Positions 24,969 through 34,077 of a stretch of 64,000 nt of DNA are shown here, one piece after another. The DNA is taken from the NCBI RefSeq assembly GCF_018069565.1, contig NZ_JAGPNL010000004.1:248001-312000 (forward strand), in the 5' to 3' direction. Both the position numbers and the translations under genes were made by a program. The notes under the pieces were generated by a model. The model was not told where the DNA came from. It worked only from the letters and a program-made list of their open reading frames with translations, and made no database searches. Numbering within the stretch: the stretch's first letter is position 1; each line of letters starts with the position of its first letter. This stretch comes from Streptomyces tagetis. GTDB lineage: Bacteria > Actinomycetota > Actinomycetes > Streptomycetales > Streptomycetaceae.

Positions 24969-26405
24969 TCAGGAGACGCCCAGCTCCTTCGCGTTCTTCT
25001 TCAGGTCCTCGATACCACCGCACATGAAGAACGCCTGCTCCGGGAAGTGGTCGTACTCGCCGTCGCAGATCGCGTTGAACGCCGCGATCGACTCCTCCAG
25101 CGGTACGTCCGAACCGTCCACGCCGGTGAACTGCTTGGCGACGTGGGTGTTCTGGGACAGGAAGCGCTCCACGCGACGGGCACGGTGGACGACGAGCTTG
25201 TCCTCCTCGCCCAGCTCGTCGATACCGAGGATCGCGATGATGTCCTGGAGGTCCTTGTACTTCTGCAGGATGTTCTTCACGCGCATGGCCGCGTTGTAGT
25301 GGTCCAGCGCGATGTACCGCGGGTCAAGGATGCGGGACGTGGAGTCCAGCGGGTCCACGGCCGGGTAGATGCCCTTCTCCGAGATCGGACGGGAGAGCAC
25401 CGTCGTCGCGTCGAGGTGGGCGAAGGTGGTGGCCGGGGCCGGGTCGGTCAGGTCGTCCGCGGGGACGTAGATCGCCTGCATCGAGGTGATCGAGTGACCG
25501 CGGGTCGAGGTGATGCGCTCCTGGAGGAGACCCATCTCGTCGGCCAGGTTCGGCTGGTAGCCCACCGCGGAGGGCATGCGGCCGAGCAGGGTCGACACCT
25601 CGGAACCGGCCTGGGTGAAGCGGAAGATGTTGTCGATGAAGAACAGCACGTCCTGCTTCTGGACGTCGCGGAAGTACTCGGCCATGGTCAGGCCGGCCAG
25701 CGCGACGCGCAGACGGGTACCCGGGGGCTCGTCCATCTGGCCGAAGACCAGCGCCGTCTTGTCGATGACGCCGGACTCGCTCATCTCGTCGATGAGGTCG
25801 TTGCCCTCACGGGTGCGCTCGCCGACACCGGCGAACACGGAGACACCGTCGTGGTTGTTGGCGACGCGGTAGATCATCTCCTGGATGAGCACCGTCTTGC
25901 CGACACCGGCACCGCCGAACAGACCGATCTTGCCGCCCTTGACGTACGGGGTCAGCAGGTCGATGACCTTGACGCCGGTCTCGAACATCTCGGTCTTCGA
26001 CTCGAGCTCGTCGAAGTTGGGCGCCTTGCGGTGGATCGGCCAGCGCTCGCCGTCGTACTCGGCGTCGACGTTCAGCACCTCACCGAGGGTGTTGAACACC
26101 TTGCCCTTGGTGAAGTCGCCGACCGGCACCGAGATGGCCGAGCCCGTGTCGACCACCGCGGCCTGGCGGACCAGACCGTCGGTGGGCTGCATCGAGATGG
26201 TGCGGACCAGGCCGCCGCCGAGGTGCTGGGCGACCTCCAGGGTCAGCGTCTTCAGCTCACCCTCCTTGGCCGGGTCGGCGACCTCGACGTGCAGGGCGTT
26301 GTAGATCTCCGGCATGGCGTCGACGGGGAACTCCACGTCGACGACCGGGCCGATGACCCGGGCGACGCGGCCCGTGGCCGTCGCGGTCTCAACAGTGGTG
26401 GTCAT
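24969..26405 (-). CDS. atpD: ATP synthase beta subunit (catalytic)
   Basis: Catalytic F1 subunit, 478 residues. P-loop GGAGVGKT at about 164-171, the catalytic GVGERTREGNDL (Glu of GER) and the DELSEED-region equivalent DELGEEDKL near the C-terminus are all seen. The ATG at 26405 overlaps the atpG stop by one base (TGATG), showing coupling. Confidence 0.98.
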   Translation of the reverse strand: MTTTVETATATGRVARVIGPVVDVEFPVDAMPEIYNALHVEVADPAKEGELKTLTLEVAQHLGGGLVRTISMQPTDGLVRQAAVVDTGSAISVPVGDFTKGKVFNTLGEVLNVDAEYDGERWPIHRKAPNFDELESKTEMFETGVKVIDLLTPYVKGGKIGLFGGAGVGKTVLIQEMIYRVANNHDGVSVFAGVGERTREGNDLIDEMSESGVIDKTALVFGQMDEPPGTRLRVALAGLTMAEYFRDVQKQDVLFFIDNIFRFTQAGSEVSTLLGRMPSAVGYQPNLADEMGLLQERITSTRGHSITSMQAIYVPADDLTDPAPATTFAHLDATTVLSRPISEKGIYPAVDPLDSTSRILDPRYIALDHYNAAMRVKNILQKYKDLQDIIAILGIDELGEEDKLVVHRARRVERFLSQNTHVAKQFTGVDGSDVPLEESIAAFNAICDGEYDHFPEQAFFMCGGIEDLKKNAKELGVS

Positions 26406-27322
26406 CAGTTGTCACTCCCCGCGTTCGCGTCGGCCAGAGCGCTGGCGCCACCGACGATCTCGCTGATTTCCTGGGTGATTTCGGCCTGGCGGGCCGCGTT
26501 GGCAAGCCGGGAGAGCGTGTTGATCAGCTCACCCGCGTTGTCGGTGGCCGACTTCATTGCGCGCCGCGTGGCGGCGTGCTTGGAAGCGGCCGACTGGAGG
26601 AGCGCGTTGTAGATGCGGCTCTCCACGTAGCGCGGCAGGAGGGCGTCGAGGACGTCCTCCGCCGACGGCTCGAAGTCGTACAGCGGAAGGACCTCGTCCT
26701 TCGGCTGCTCCTCCTTCGCCACCTCGTCGAGGCGCAGCGGCAGCAGCCGGGAACCGACCGCCGTCTGCGTCATCATCGAGACGAACTCCGTGTAGACGAT
26801 GTGGAGTTCGTCCACGCCGCCGTCCTCGGTGTCCTTCTCCAGCGCCTCGATCAGCGGACCGGCGACCGTCTTGGCGTCGGCGTACGACGGCTCGTCGGTG
26901 AAGCCGGTCCACGACTCCGCGACAGTGCGCTCGCGGAAGTTGTAGTGGGCGAGCCCGCGCCGGCCGACGACGTACACGTCGATCTCCCGGCCGTCCGCCT
27001 CAAGGCGCGCGGTGAGCTGCTCCGCCGCCTTGATCGCGTTGGCGTTGAAGGCGCCGGCCAGGCCGCGGTCGCTGGTGAGCAGCAGGACCGCGGCGCGGGA
27101 CGGGTTCTCCGCCTCCGTCGTCAGCGGGTGCTTGACGTCGGACCCGGAACCGACCGCCGTGACCGCGCGGGTCAGCTCCTGCGCGTACGGCGTGGAGGCC
27201 GACACCTTGCGCATCGCCTTGACGACGCGCGAGGCGGCGATCATCTCCATCGCCTTGGTGATCTTCTTGGTCGCGGTGACGGATCGGATGCGACGCTTGT
27301 AGACCCGGAGCTGAGCTCCCAT
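26405..27322 (-). CDS. atpG: ATP synthase gamma subunit
   Basis: Rotor shaft of F1, 305 residues beginning MGAQLRVYKRRIRSVTATKKITKAMEMIAAS, the conserved N-terminal helix, and ending with the matching C-terminal helix RLANAARQAEITQEISEIVGGA. Like other actinobacterial gamma subunits it is slightly longer than the E. coli protein because of the middle segment. It lies 21 bp after atpA. Confidence 0.97.
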   Translation of the reverse strand: MGAQLRVYKRRIRSVTATKKITKAMEMIAASRVVKAMRKVSASTPYAQELTRAVTAVGSGSDVKHPLTTEAENPSRAAVLLLTSDRGLAGAFNANAIKAAEQLTARLEADGREIDVYVVGRRGLAHYNFRERTVAESWTGFTDEPSYADAKTVAGPLIEALEKDTEDGGVDELHIVYTEFVSMMTQTAVGSRLLPLRLDEVAKEEQPKDEVLPLYDFEPSAEDVLDALLPRYVESRIYNALLQSAASKHAATRRAMKSATDNAGELINTLSRLANAARQAEITQEISEIVGGASALADANAGSDN

Positions 27323-27343
27323 GAGTCAGGTCCCTTCCTTACG

Positions 27344-28933
27344 TCACTTGGCGGTGGCCGGAGCGTCCTCGCCGAGCAGCTTGCCGTCGCCCGTCTCGAA
27401 CTGCTTCTTGAACTCGGCGATCGCCTCGCCGGCGGCCTGGAGGGTGTCGTCGGACATCTTGCCGCCCTCCTTGATGGAGGTCATGAGGCCCTGCTCCTTG
27501 CGGTGCAGGTACTCCAGCAGCTCCTTCTCGAAGCGGCGGACGTCGGCGACCGGGACGTCGTCCATGCGGCCGGTGGTGCCGGCCCAGACGGAGACGACCT
27601 GGTCCTCGGTGGCCATCGGCTGGTACTGGTCCTGCTTCAGCAGTTCGACCATGCGCTGACCGCGCTCGAGCTGGGCCTTCGAGGCGGCGTCCAGGTCGGA
27701 ACCGAAGGCGGCGAACGCCTCCAGCTCGCGGAACTGGGCCAGGTCCACGCGGAGCCGGCCGGAGACCTGCTTCATGGCCTTGTGCTGGGCGGAGCCACCG
27801 ACGCGGGAGACCGAGATACCGACGTTCAGGGCCGGGCGCTGGCCGGCGTTGAACAGGTCGGACTCCAGGAAGCACTGGCCGTCGGTGATGGAGATGACGT
27901 TGGTCGGGATGAACGCCGAGACGTCGTTGGCCTTGGTCTCGACGATCGGCAGACCGGTCATCGAACCGGCGCCCATCTCGTCGGAGAGCTTGGCGCAGCG
28001 CTCCAGCAGACGGGAGTGCAGGTAGAAGACGTCACCCGGGTACGCCTCGCGGCCCGGCGGGCGACGCAGCAGCAGCGACACGGCGCGGTAGGCGTCGGCC
28101 TGCTTCGACAGGTCGTCGAAGATGATCAGGACGTGCTTGCCGTTGTACATCCACTGCTGGCCGATGGCCGAGCCGGTGTACGGCGCCAGGTACTTGAAGC
28201 CGGCCGGGTCGGACGCCGGGGCGGCCACGATGGTCGTGTACTCCAGCGCGCCGTTCTCCTCCAGCGCGCGGCGGACCGACGCGATGGTGGAGCCCTTCTG
28301 GCCGATGGCGACGTAGATGCAGCGGACCTGCTTGCTCGGGTCGCCGGTGCGCCAGTTGTCACGCTGGTTGATGATCGTGTCGACGGCCAGGGCGGTCTTG
28401 CCCGTCTGGCGGTCGCCGATGATGAGCTGGCGCTGGCCGCGGCCGATCGGGGTCATGGCGTCGACGGCCTTGTAACCCGTCTCCATCGGCTCGTGCACCG
28501 ACTTGCGCTGCATGACCGTGGGGGCCTGCAGTTCGAGGGCGCGGCGGCCCTCGGTCTCGATCTCGCCGAGGCCGTCGATCGGGTTGCCGAGGGGGTCGAC
28601 GACGCGGCCGAGGTAGCCCTCGCCCACGGCGACCGACAGGACCTCTCCGGTGCGCTGCACCGGCTGGCCCTCCTCGATGCCGCTGAACTCACCGAGGACG
28701 ATGGCACCGATCTCGCGCTCCTCGAGGTTGAGGGCGAGGCCGAGGGTGCCGTCCTCGAACTTCAGCAGCTCGTTGGCCATGGCCGAGGGCAGGCCCTCGA
28801 CCTTGGCGATGCCGTCGCCGGCAAGGGTGACCGTACCGACCTCCTCGCGCGAGGCCGCGTCCGGCTTGTACGACTGGACGAAGTTCTCCAGCGCATCCCG
28901 GATCTCCTCCGGCCGGATCGTGAGCTCCGCCAT
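27344..28933 (-). CDS. atpA: ATP synthase alpha subunit
   Basis: Regulatory F1 subunit, 529 residues from the ATG at 28933 (MAELTIRPEEIRDALENF); the in-frame upstream extension has no ribosome site and homologues start here. P-loop GDRQTGKT at 173-180 and IGRGQRQLIIGD are typical. The C-terminal tail EAIAEFKKQFETGDGKLLGE resembles the extension known for actinobacterial alpha subunits. Spacer to atpH is 139 bp, the largest within the operon apart from the 155-bp atpI-atpB gap. Confidence 0.98.
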   Translation of the reverse strand: MAELTIRPEEIRDALENFVQSYKPDAASREEVGTVTLAGDGIAKVEGLPSAMANELLKFEDGTLGLALNLEEREIGAIVLGEFSGIEEGQPVQRTGEVLSVAVGEGYLGRVVDPLGNPIDGLGEIETEGRRALELQAPTVMQRKSVHEPMETGYKAVDAMTPIGRGQRQLIIGDRQTGKTALAVDTIINQRDNWRTGDPSKQVRCIYVAIGQKGSTIASVRRALEENGALEYTTIVAAPASDPAGFKYLAPYTGSAIGQQWMYNGKHVLIIFDDLSKQADAYRAVSLLLRRPPGREAYPGDVFYLHSRLLERCAKLSDEMGAGSMTGLPIVETKANDVSAFIPTNVISITDGQCFLESDLFNAGQRPALNVGISVSRVGGSAQHKAMKQVSGRLRVDLAQFRELEAFAAFGSDLDAASKAQLERGQRMVELLKQDQYQPMATEDQVVSVWAGTTGRMDDVPVADVRRFEKELLEYLHRKEQGLMTSIKEGGKMSDDTLQAAGEAIAEFKKQFETGDGKLLGEDAPATAK

Positions 28934-29072
28934 CTGAGTTCCCTGCTCTCCTTGTTGGGCCCGAAGTTTCACTTGGGGGGTATTCCACGAGTCGGGACTC
29001 CCCCCAATGAGAGGTGAATCCTCTTGCACGGCCCAACCAGGGCCGTCGTATACGTCTTCTGTTGCTGTACTG

Positions 29073-29894
29073 CTAGCTCGTCATGCGGCGGGCGGCGTCG
29101 TCGAGCCGGTCGGCCAGAGAGCCGTTGATGACCTCGTCCCCGACCTGCACCCGGATGCCTCCGACGACGCCGGGGTCCACGTCCAGGTTGAGGTGCATCG
29201 GCCGGCCGTAGAGCGTGGCGAGAGCGGCGCCGAGGCGCTGCTTCTGGCCGTCGCTCAGCGGCACCGCCGAGGTGACGACGGCGACCATGCGGTTGCGCCG
29301 GTCCGCGGCGAGCTTGCCGAGGGATTCCAGTCCCGCTTCAAGACTACGTCCCCGCGGAGCGGTCACCAGTCGCGTCACCAGACGCTCCGTGACCGCCTCT
29401 GCCCGGCCGCCCAGCAGGCGGCGCAGCAGCTCCGTCTTGGCCGACGTGGTCGCGGCCTGGTCGGTCAGGGCCGCGCGCAGTGCGGTGTCGGAGGCGACGA
29501 TCCGCCCGAAGCGGAACAGCTCGTCCTCGACGCCGTCGAGCGCGCCGGCCCGCTGCGCCGCGGTGAGGTCGGCGGTGTTCGCCAGCTCCTCCAGGCCGTC
29601 CACCAGGTCGCGGGGCTGCGACCAGCGGGAGCGCACCATGCCGGACACCAGGTCCGCCGTGGTGCCGCCGACCTGGCCGCCGAGCAGGCGCTGCACCAGC
29701 GTGGCCTTGGCCTCGCCGGCCTGCGCCGGGTCGGTGAGGACCCGGCGCAGTCCGACCTCGCGCTGGAGCAGCGCCGTGACGGCCGCCAGCTCCTCGGCGA
29801 GTGCGGCGGCGTCCACGGAGGTGGAGTCCGTCAGCGCGTCCAGGCGCTCACGCGCAGCGGCCAGAGCCTCGCGGCTCGCTCCGTGCATGGTCAT
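29073..29894 (-). CDS. atpH: ATP synthase delta subunit
   Basis: Peripheral-stalk subunit, 273 residues. This is longer than the E. coli delta (about 177) because of the N-terminal helical extension usual in actinobacteria. The C-terminal domain contains AVPLSDGQKQRLGAALATLYG and PGVVGGIRVQVGDEVINGS, typical of OSCP/delta. The ATG at 29894 overlaps the atpF stop (ATGA); an ATG at 29888 is a minor alternative. Confidence 0.95.
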   Translation of the reverse strand: MTMHGASREALAAARERLDALTDSTSVDAAALAEELAAVTALLQREVGLRRVLTDPAQAGEAKATLVQRLLGGQVGGTTADLVSGMVRSRWSQPRDLVDGLEELANTADLTAAQRAGALDGVEDELFRFGRIVASDTALRAALTDQAATTSAKTELLRRLLGGRAEAVTERLVTRLVTAPRGRSLEAGLESLGKLAADRRNRMVAVVTSAVPLSDGQKQRLGAALATLYGRPMHLNLDVDPGVVGGIRVQVGDEVINGSLADRLDDAARRMTS

Positions 29895-30436
29895 CGAGCC
29901 GCCTCGGCCTTCTCCTCGAGCTCGTCGAGGAAGCGGTCGATCACACGGCTCTGCCGGGCGTGGTCCTCAAGGGACTCGCCGACGAGCTTGCCCGCCAGGT
30001 CGGTGGCGAGCCGGCCGATGTCCTGGCGCAGCGCCGCCGAGGCGGCCTTGCGGTCGGCCTCGACCTGCGTGTGACCGGCGGCGATGATCTCCTCACGCTG
30101 CCGCTGGCCTTCCGCGCGCATCTCGGCGATGAGCGCGGCGCCCTGCTCCTGTGCCTCCTGGCGCAGGCGCGCGGCCTCGTGACGGGCCTCGGCGAGCTGA
30201 GCCTTGTACTGCTCAAGCACGCTCTGGGCCTCGGTCTGTGCGGCCTCGGCCTTTTCGATCCCGCCTTCGATCGCCTCCCGGCGCTCCTCCAGAACCTTGT
30301 TGATGTTCGGGAGGAGCTTCTTGGCGAGGAAGCCGAAGACGATGACGAAGGCGAGCAGGCCGACGACGATCTCGGGAACCGGCGGGAGGAGGGGGTTCTG
30401 CGCCTCCTCGGCCGCGAGATTGAGCAGTTGGCTCAT
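29891..30436 (-). CDS. atpF: ATP synthase b subunit
   Basis: Peripheral-stalk membrane subunit, 181 residues. One transmembrane helix PEIVVGLLAFVIVFGFLAKK at about 21-40 is followed by a long charged amphipathic coiled coil (VLEERREAIEGGIEKAEAAQ onward). Good ribosome site before the ATG at 30436. Overlaps atpH by 4 bp. Confidence 0.96.
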   Translation of the reverse strand: MSQLLNLAAEEAQNPLLPPVPEIVVGLLAFVIVFGFLAKKLLPNINKVLEERREAIEGGIEKAEAAQTEAQSVLEQYKAQLAEARHEAARLRQEAQEQGAALIAEMRAEGQRQREEIIAAGHTQVEADRKAASAALRQDIGRLATDLAGKLVGESLEDHARQSRVIDRFLDELEEKAEAAR

Positions 30437-30480
30437 GTCAGGGTGCCTTTCGTCCAGTGAGCCGGTCGCGGATCAGTTGA

Positions 30481-30711
30481 TCACTTGCCGTAGACGAACG
30501 GCATGACCAGACCGATCAGCGCGAGCGCCTCACAGAAGGCGAAGCCGAGGATCTGGTTGGCGCGGATCAGGCCGGCCGCCTCGGGCTGGCGGGCGATGGC
30601 TTCGGTGCCCTTACCGAAGATGATGCCGACGCCGATGCCGGGACCGAAGGCGGCGATGCCGTAGCCGATGGAAGCGATCGAGCCGGTGACGGCGGCGAGG
30701 GTCTGGGACAT
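30481..30711 (-). CDS. atpE: ATP synthase c subunit (rotor ring)
   Basis: 76-residue hairpin of two transmembrane helices. The polar loop is GKGTEAIARQPEA and the proton-carrying carboxylate is Glu61 in GFAFCEALALIGLVMPF. The sequence lacks the Gln/Ser pattern of sodium-type c subunits, so proton coupling is inferred. It lies between atpB (70-bp spacer) and atpF. Confidence 0.97.
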   Translation of the reverse strand: MSQTLAAVTGSIASIGYGIAAFGPGIGVGIIFGKGTEAIARQPEAAGLIRANQILGFAFCEALALIGLVMPFVYGK

Positions 30712-30781
30712 GCCAGTTCTTCCTTTTCTTCACGAGCCGGTGGGGGTGGGCCACCGGACGACTGGGGCGGGTGCGGGCTGC

Positions 30782-31603
30782 TCAGTGCTGCTCGGAGAGC
30801 GCGCCCTGGATGTAGGTGCAGGTCAGCAGGACGAAGACGTAAGCCTGCAGGGCCTGGATGAACAGCTCGAAGGCGGTCATCACGATGGCCATGATGAACG
30901 AGACGCCGGCGTAGGCGATCCCGATGCCGTTCAGCAGGTACCAACTGGCGATGGTGAAGAGCACCAGCAGGATGTGGCCCGCGAACATGTTGGCGAAGAG
31001 CCGGACGGCGTGGGTGAACGGGCGGACCAGCAGGTTCGAGAAGGCCTCGATCAGCATGACGACCGGCAGGGCCCCGCCGAGCGACTTGTCGTAGCCGGTG
31101 AAGTTCTTGAAGGCGCCGACGAAACCCTGCCGCTTGAAGGTCAGCGAGACCCATACGACGTAGACGATCAGCGCGAGCACCATCGGGTACGCGATGATCG
31201 ACGTCACGGGGAACTGGGCGACCGGGACGATCGACCAGATGTTCATCATCCAGACGAAGAAGAACAGGGCGACGACCAGGGGGACGTACTTCTCTCCCTC
31301 GCGCTTGCCCATGGTCTCGTAGACGATGCCGCGGCGGATGAAGTCGTAGCCGGCCTCGGCGACCATCTGCAGCTTGCCGGGGACGACCTTGGGCCGTCCG
31401 AAGGCCGCCCAGAAGAAGCCGACCACGATGATCGAGCCGAGAAGGGCCAGCAGCATCGGCTTGTTGAAGTAGATGTTGCTGTCGCCATCGCCCCAGAGGG
31501 GCTCGAACAGGAACGAGTGCAGCCCGGGAGACGGGAAGCCACAGTCCGCGAAGATGTGGCAGTCGGTCTCGAAGGCAAGCACCCGCGTCGGGTCAGCACT
31601 CAC
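30782..31603 (-). CDS. atpB: ATP synthase a subunit (proton channel)
   Basis: Membrane stator subunit, 273 residues from the GTG at 31603, chosen because AAGGAG sits 7 nt upstream; the longer in-frame reading from 31669 has no support. Five to six hydrophobic helices. The essential arginine is visible in FTHAVRLFANMFAGHILL and the C-terminal helix is FELFIQALQAYVFVLLTCTY. Confidence 0.96.
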   Translation of the reverse strand: MSADPTRVLAFETDCHIFADCGFPSPGLHSFLFEPLWGDGDSNIYFNKPMLLALLGSIIVVGFFWAAFGRPKVVPGKLQMVAEAGYDFIRRGIVYETMGKREGEKYVPLVVALFFFVWMMNIWSIVPVAQFPVTSIIAYPMVLALIVYVVWVSLTFKRQGFVGAFKNFTGYDKSLGGALPVVMLIEAFSNLLVRPFTHAVRLFANMFAGHILLVLFTIASWYLLNGIGIAYAGVSFIMAIVMTAFELFIQALQAYVFVLLTCTYIQGALSEQH

Positions 31604-31825
31604 CGCGGGCTCCTTCGGCGTGACGCATGGATTCGGCAACCTCGTGGTGTCGGCGCGGCACGGAGCCACGGATCGGCACGGGACTGGTGTTACGGATGTG
31701 GGGGCGACAGTGGGGCATGCCTCGTGAGGTGGCGGACCTCGAATCGGATGCCCGCGCCCGCGATGCCGCAGTTGGCACCGGACGATAGCAGGATCTCTCG
31801 CACGCCCTTATCCCGGCCCTACGCC

Positions 31826-32263
31826 TCACGACGTGAGCCCCTGCGTCTCCTTCTTCTCGCCCGTCGTCGAATCGGGCTCCACGTAAGGGATCTTGGCCTT
31901 CACGGTGGCGCGCGCCTGTGCGCCGACCCAGGTCAGGGTGGAGGCGAGGAGCGCCAGCGCGAAGACCTGCGGGTGGAACAGCGTCGTGTTCTTGAACAGC
32001 GCGAGGAAGGTGAACATCAGCAGGATCTGGGCCAGGTACATCATCAGCCCCATCGCCTGGAACAGGTGGGGCAGGGCCTTGGCGCTCTGCTGGAGGGCAT
32101 ACAGCCCGACTCCCATGAGCAGGAGCACGAGCAGGGTTGCGATACCCGCCCCGATCGCCCCCTGGCCGCCTTCGAGGGCGCCGCCGATTCCGACGGCGAC
32201 CGCGCCTACGGCAGCGGTGGGCGCGGCAGCCTGGATGAGGATCCGGGCGTCACTGGAGGGCAT
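31826..32263 (-). CDS. atpI: AtpI-like protein of the ATP synthase operon
   Basis: First gene of the operon, 145 residues. Four hydrophobic segments (AVGAVAVGIGGALEGG, ATLLVLLLMGVGLYAL, LMMYLAQILLMFTFLALF, VFALALLASTLTWVG) and a charged C-terminus. AtpI proteins help c-ring assembly or magnesium uptake in other bacteria; sequence conservation is low, so the call rests mainly on position and topology. Confidence 0.85.
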   Translation of the reverse strand: MPSSDARILIQAAAPTAAVGAVAVGIGGALEGGQGAIGAGIATLLVLLLMGVGLYALQQSAKALPHLFQAMGLMMYLAQILLMFTFLALFKNTTLFHPQVFALALLASTLTWVGAQARATVKAKIPYVEPDSTTGEKKETQGLTS

Positions 32264-32579
32264 GGCGGCAACTCCGCAAATAACTGGGGGCAGGGTGTCG
32301 TCACTGGACGAGCGTAGACCCGGCGTCGAGAGAGGAACCTCGGCCCCAAAGGGCCGTGGTCTTCAGGCTCTTTGACTCTGTCCGGGGATACTCGTGAACG
32401 GTATCACAAACTATTTGATGAGGTCTTTACCCATCGGGTGTGCGCACGCTCACACCTGACGGCCATTCACTATTCCGAGGGTAATTCCGCGAATTATGTC
32501 CGTTATTGGCGGTATTCACGGGGCAATGATCGAACAACACAGCGGCCGGATGCTCCCTTTGGCTTCGGCCGTTCGTCCG
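32264..32579. other. Non-coding region upstream of the ATP synthase operon
   Basis: 316 bp between the WecA-like gene and atpI. About 32390-32540 is clearly A+T-richer than its surroundings (stretches such as CACAAACTATTTGATGAGG and CGAATTATGTCCGTTATTGG). A 6-bp-stem hairpin at 32543-32571 may end the upstream gene. On the minus strand TACGCT (complement at 32310-32315) is a possible -10 box for the operon. An imperfect palindrome GTGTGCGCACGCTCACAC lies near 32439. No gene seen. Confidence 0.45.
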
Positions 32580-33947
32580 TCAACGCGACGAGCCCGCCCG
32601 CCGTTCGTCCAGCAGGCGCGTACGGGCCCCCAGGGCGGTCGCTCCGTTGGCCTGGGCGGCACCCGCCCGGACGGGGGCGGCGGACGCCTCCTGGGGGGCT
32701 CCTGAGGCGCCCAGGGCCTCCGCCACGGCCGGCGCCGGGGCACCCGCGAGGGCGGCGGCCTGCCCGACGGCGGCGGTCCTGCGGCGCCGGTAGCGCGGCG
32801 GCACGAACCGCTCGGCCCAGCGCGGGGCGCGCGGCGTGAAGCGCGGCAGCAGGAGCAGCACCAGGCCGACCGCGCTGAGGAAGACCACGCCCAGCACGAT
32901 CCACATGGACGCCGAGTTGACCGAGTAGGCGAGGGCGCCGAAAGCGATCAACGCCGCCCAGAAATACATGATCAGCACCGCGCGGCTGTGCGAGTGCCCG
33001 ACCTCCAGCAGCCGGTGGTGCAGATGCCCCCGGTCGGCGGCGAACGGCGACTGCCCGCGCCAGGTGCGCCGCACGATCGCCAGGATCAGGTCGGCGGCCG
33101 GGATGGCGATGATGGTCAGCGGCATCAGCAGCGGGATGTAGACCGGCACCATCTGGTGCACGGTGTTGCGCTCGGAACCGGAGAACAGGTTCATCACGTC
33201 CGGGTCGACCTGGCCGGTGACCGAGATCGCGCCCGCCGCCAGCACCAGCCCGATCAGCATCGACCCGGAGTCGCCCATGAAGATCCGCGCCGGGTGCATG
33301 TTGTGCGGCAGGAACCCGAGGCACATGCCCATGAGGATCGCCGCGAACAGCGAGGCCGGGGCCGCCGCCTCGATGCCGTACGAGTACCAGACCCGGTAGG
33401 CGTACATGAAGAACGCCGCCGCCGCGATGCACACCATGCCGGACGCCAGCCCGTCGAGGCCGTCCACGAAGTTGACCGCGTTGATGGTGATCACCACCAG
33501 CGCCACCGTGAGCAGGGTGCTCTGCCACTGGGTGAGCGCCACCGTGCCGACGCCCGGCACCGGAATCCACAGGATGGTCAGGCCCTGGACCACCATCACG
33601 CCGGCCGCGATCATCTGCCCGCCCAGCTTGATCAGGGCGTCGATCTCGAACTTGTCGTCCAGCACGCCGATCAGCCAGATCAGGGCGGCGCCGGAGAGCA
33701 GCGCCCGCGGCTCGTTGGACTTCTCGAAGACCTCGTTGAGGTTGGGCAGGTGGTCGGCGACCAGCAGCCCGGCGCAGAGCCCGATGAACATCGCGATCCC
33801 GCCGAGCCGCGGAGTGGGTTCCCGGTGCACGTCACGTGCCCGGATCTCCGGCATCGCCCCCGCCACGATCGCGAACTTCCGTACCGGCCCTGTCAGCAGA
33901 TACGTCACCGCGGCCGTGACGCAGAGCGTCAGCAGGTATTCACGCAC
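32580..33947 (-). CDS. WecA/MraY-type undecaprenyl-phosphate glycosyl-1-phosphate transferase
   Basis: Membrane enzyme of the MraY/WecA (GT4) superfamily, expected to load a HexNAc-1-phosphate on the polyprenyl phosphate carrier for cell-wall glycopolymer synthesis. 455 residues from the GTG at 33947, with GGGGAAG upstream. About ten or eleven transmembrane segments. Catalytic-site motifs are NAVNFVDGLDGLASG, HPARIFMGDSGSM and the histidine motif DRGHLHHRLLEVGHS. A disordered Ala-rich tail of about 80 residues follows. It precedes the atp operon by 316 bp. Confidence 0.9.
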   Translation of the reverse strand: MREYLLTLCVTAAVTYLLTGPVRKFAIVAGAMPEIRARDVHREPTPRLGGIAMFIGLCAGLLVADHLPNLNEVFEKSNEPRALLSGAALIWLIGVLDDKFEIDALIKLGGQMIAAGVMVVQGLTILWIPVPGVGTVALTQWQSTLLTVALVVITINAVNFVDGLDGLASGMVCIAAAAFFMYAYRVWYSYGIEAAAPASLFAAILMGMCLGFLPHNMHPARIFMGDSGSMLIGLVLAAGAISVTGQVDPDVMNLFSGSERNTVHQMVPVYIPLLMPLTIIAIPAADLILAIVRRTWRGQSPFAADRGHLHHRLLEVGHSHSRAVLIMYFWAALIAFGALAYSVNSASMWIVLGVVFLSAVGLVLLLLPRFTPRAPRWAERFVPPRYRRRRTAAVGQAAALAGAPAPAVAEALGASGAPQEASAAPVRAGAAQANGATALGARTRLLDERRAGSSR

Positions 33948-34077
33948 GGGCTTCCCCACAGGTCTCGCTGGCCATTCCCAGCCCCACACCCTAGCGAGGC
34001 ACGCATATGTGTGAGGACTTCCGGGTAGCGACGATGGTTGCACGAACGGCGGGCCACCCGGTTCCGTCTGCCCCGTG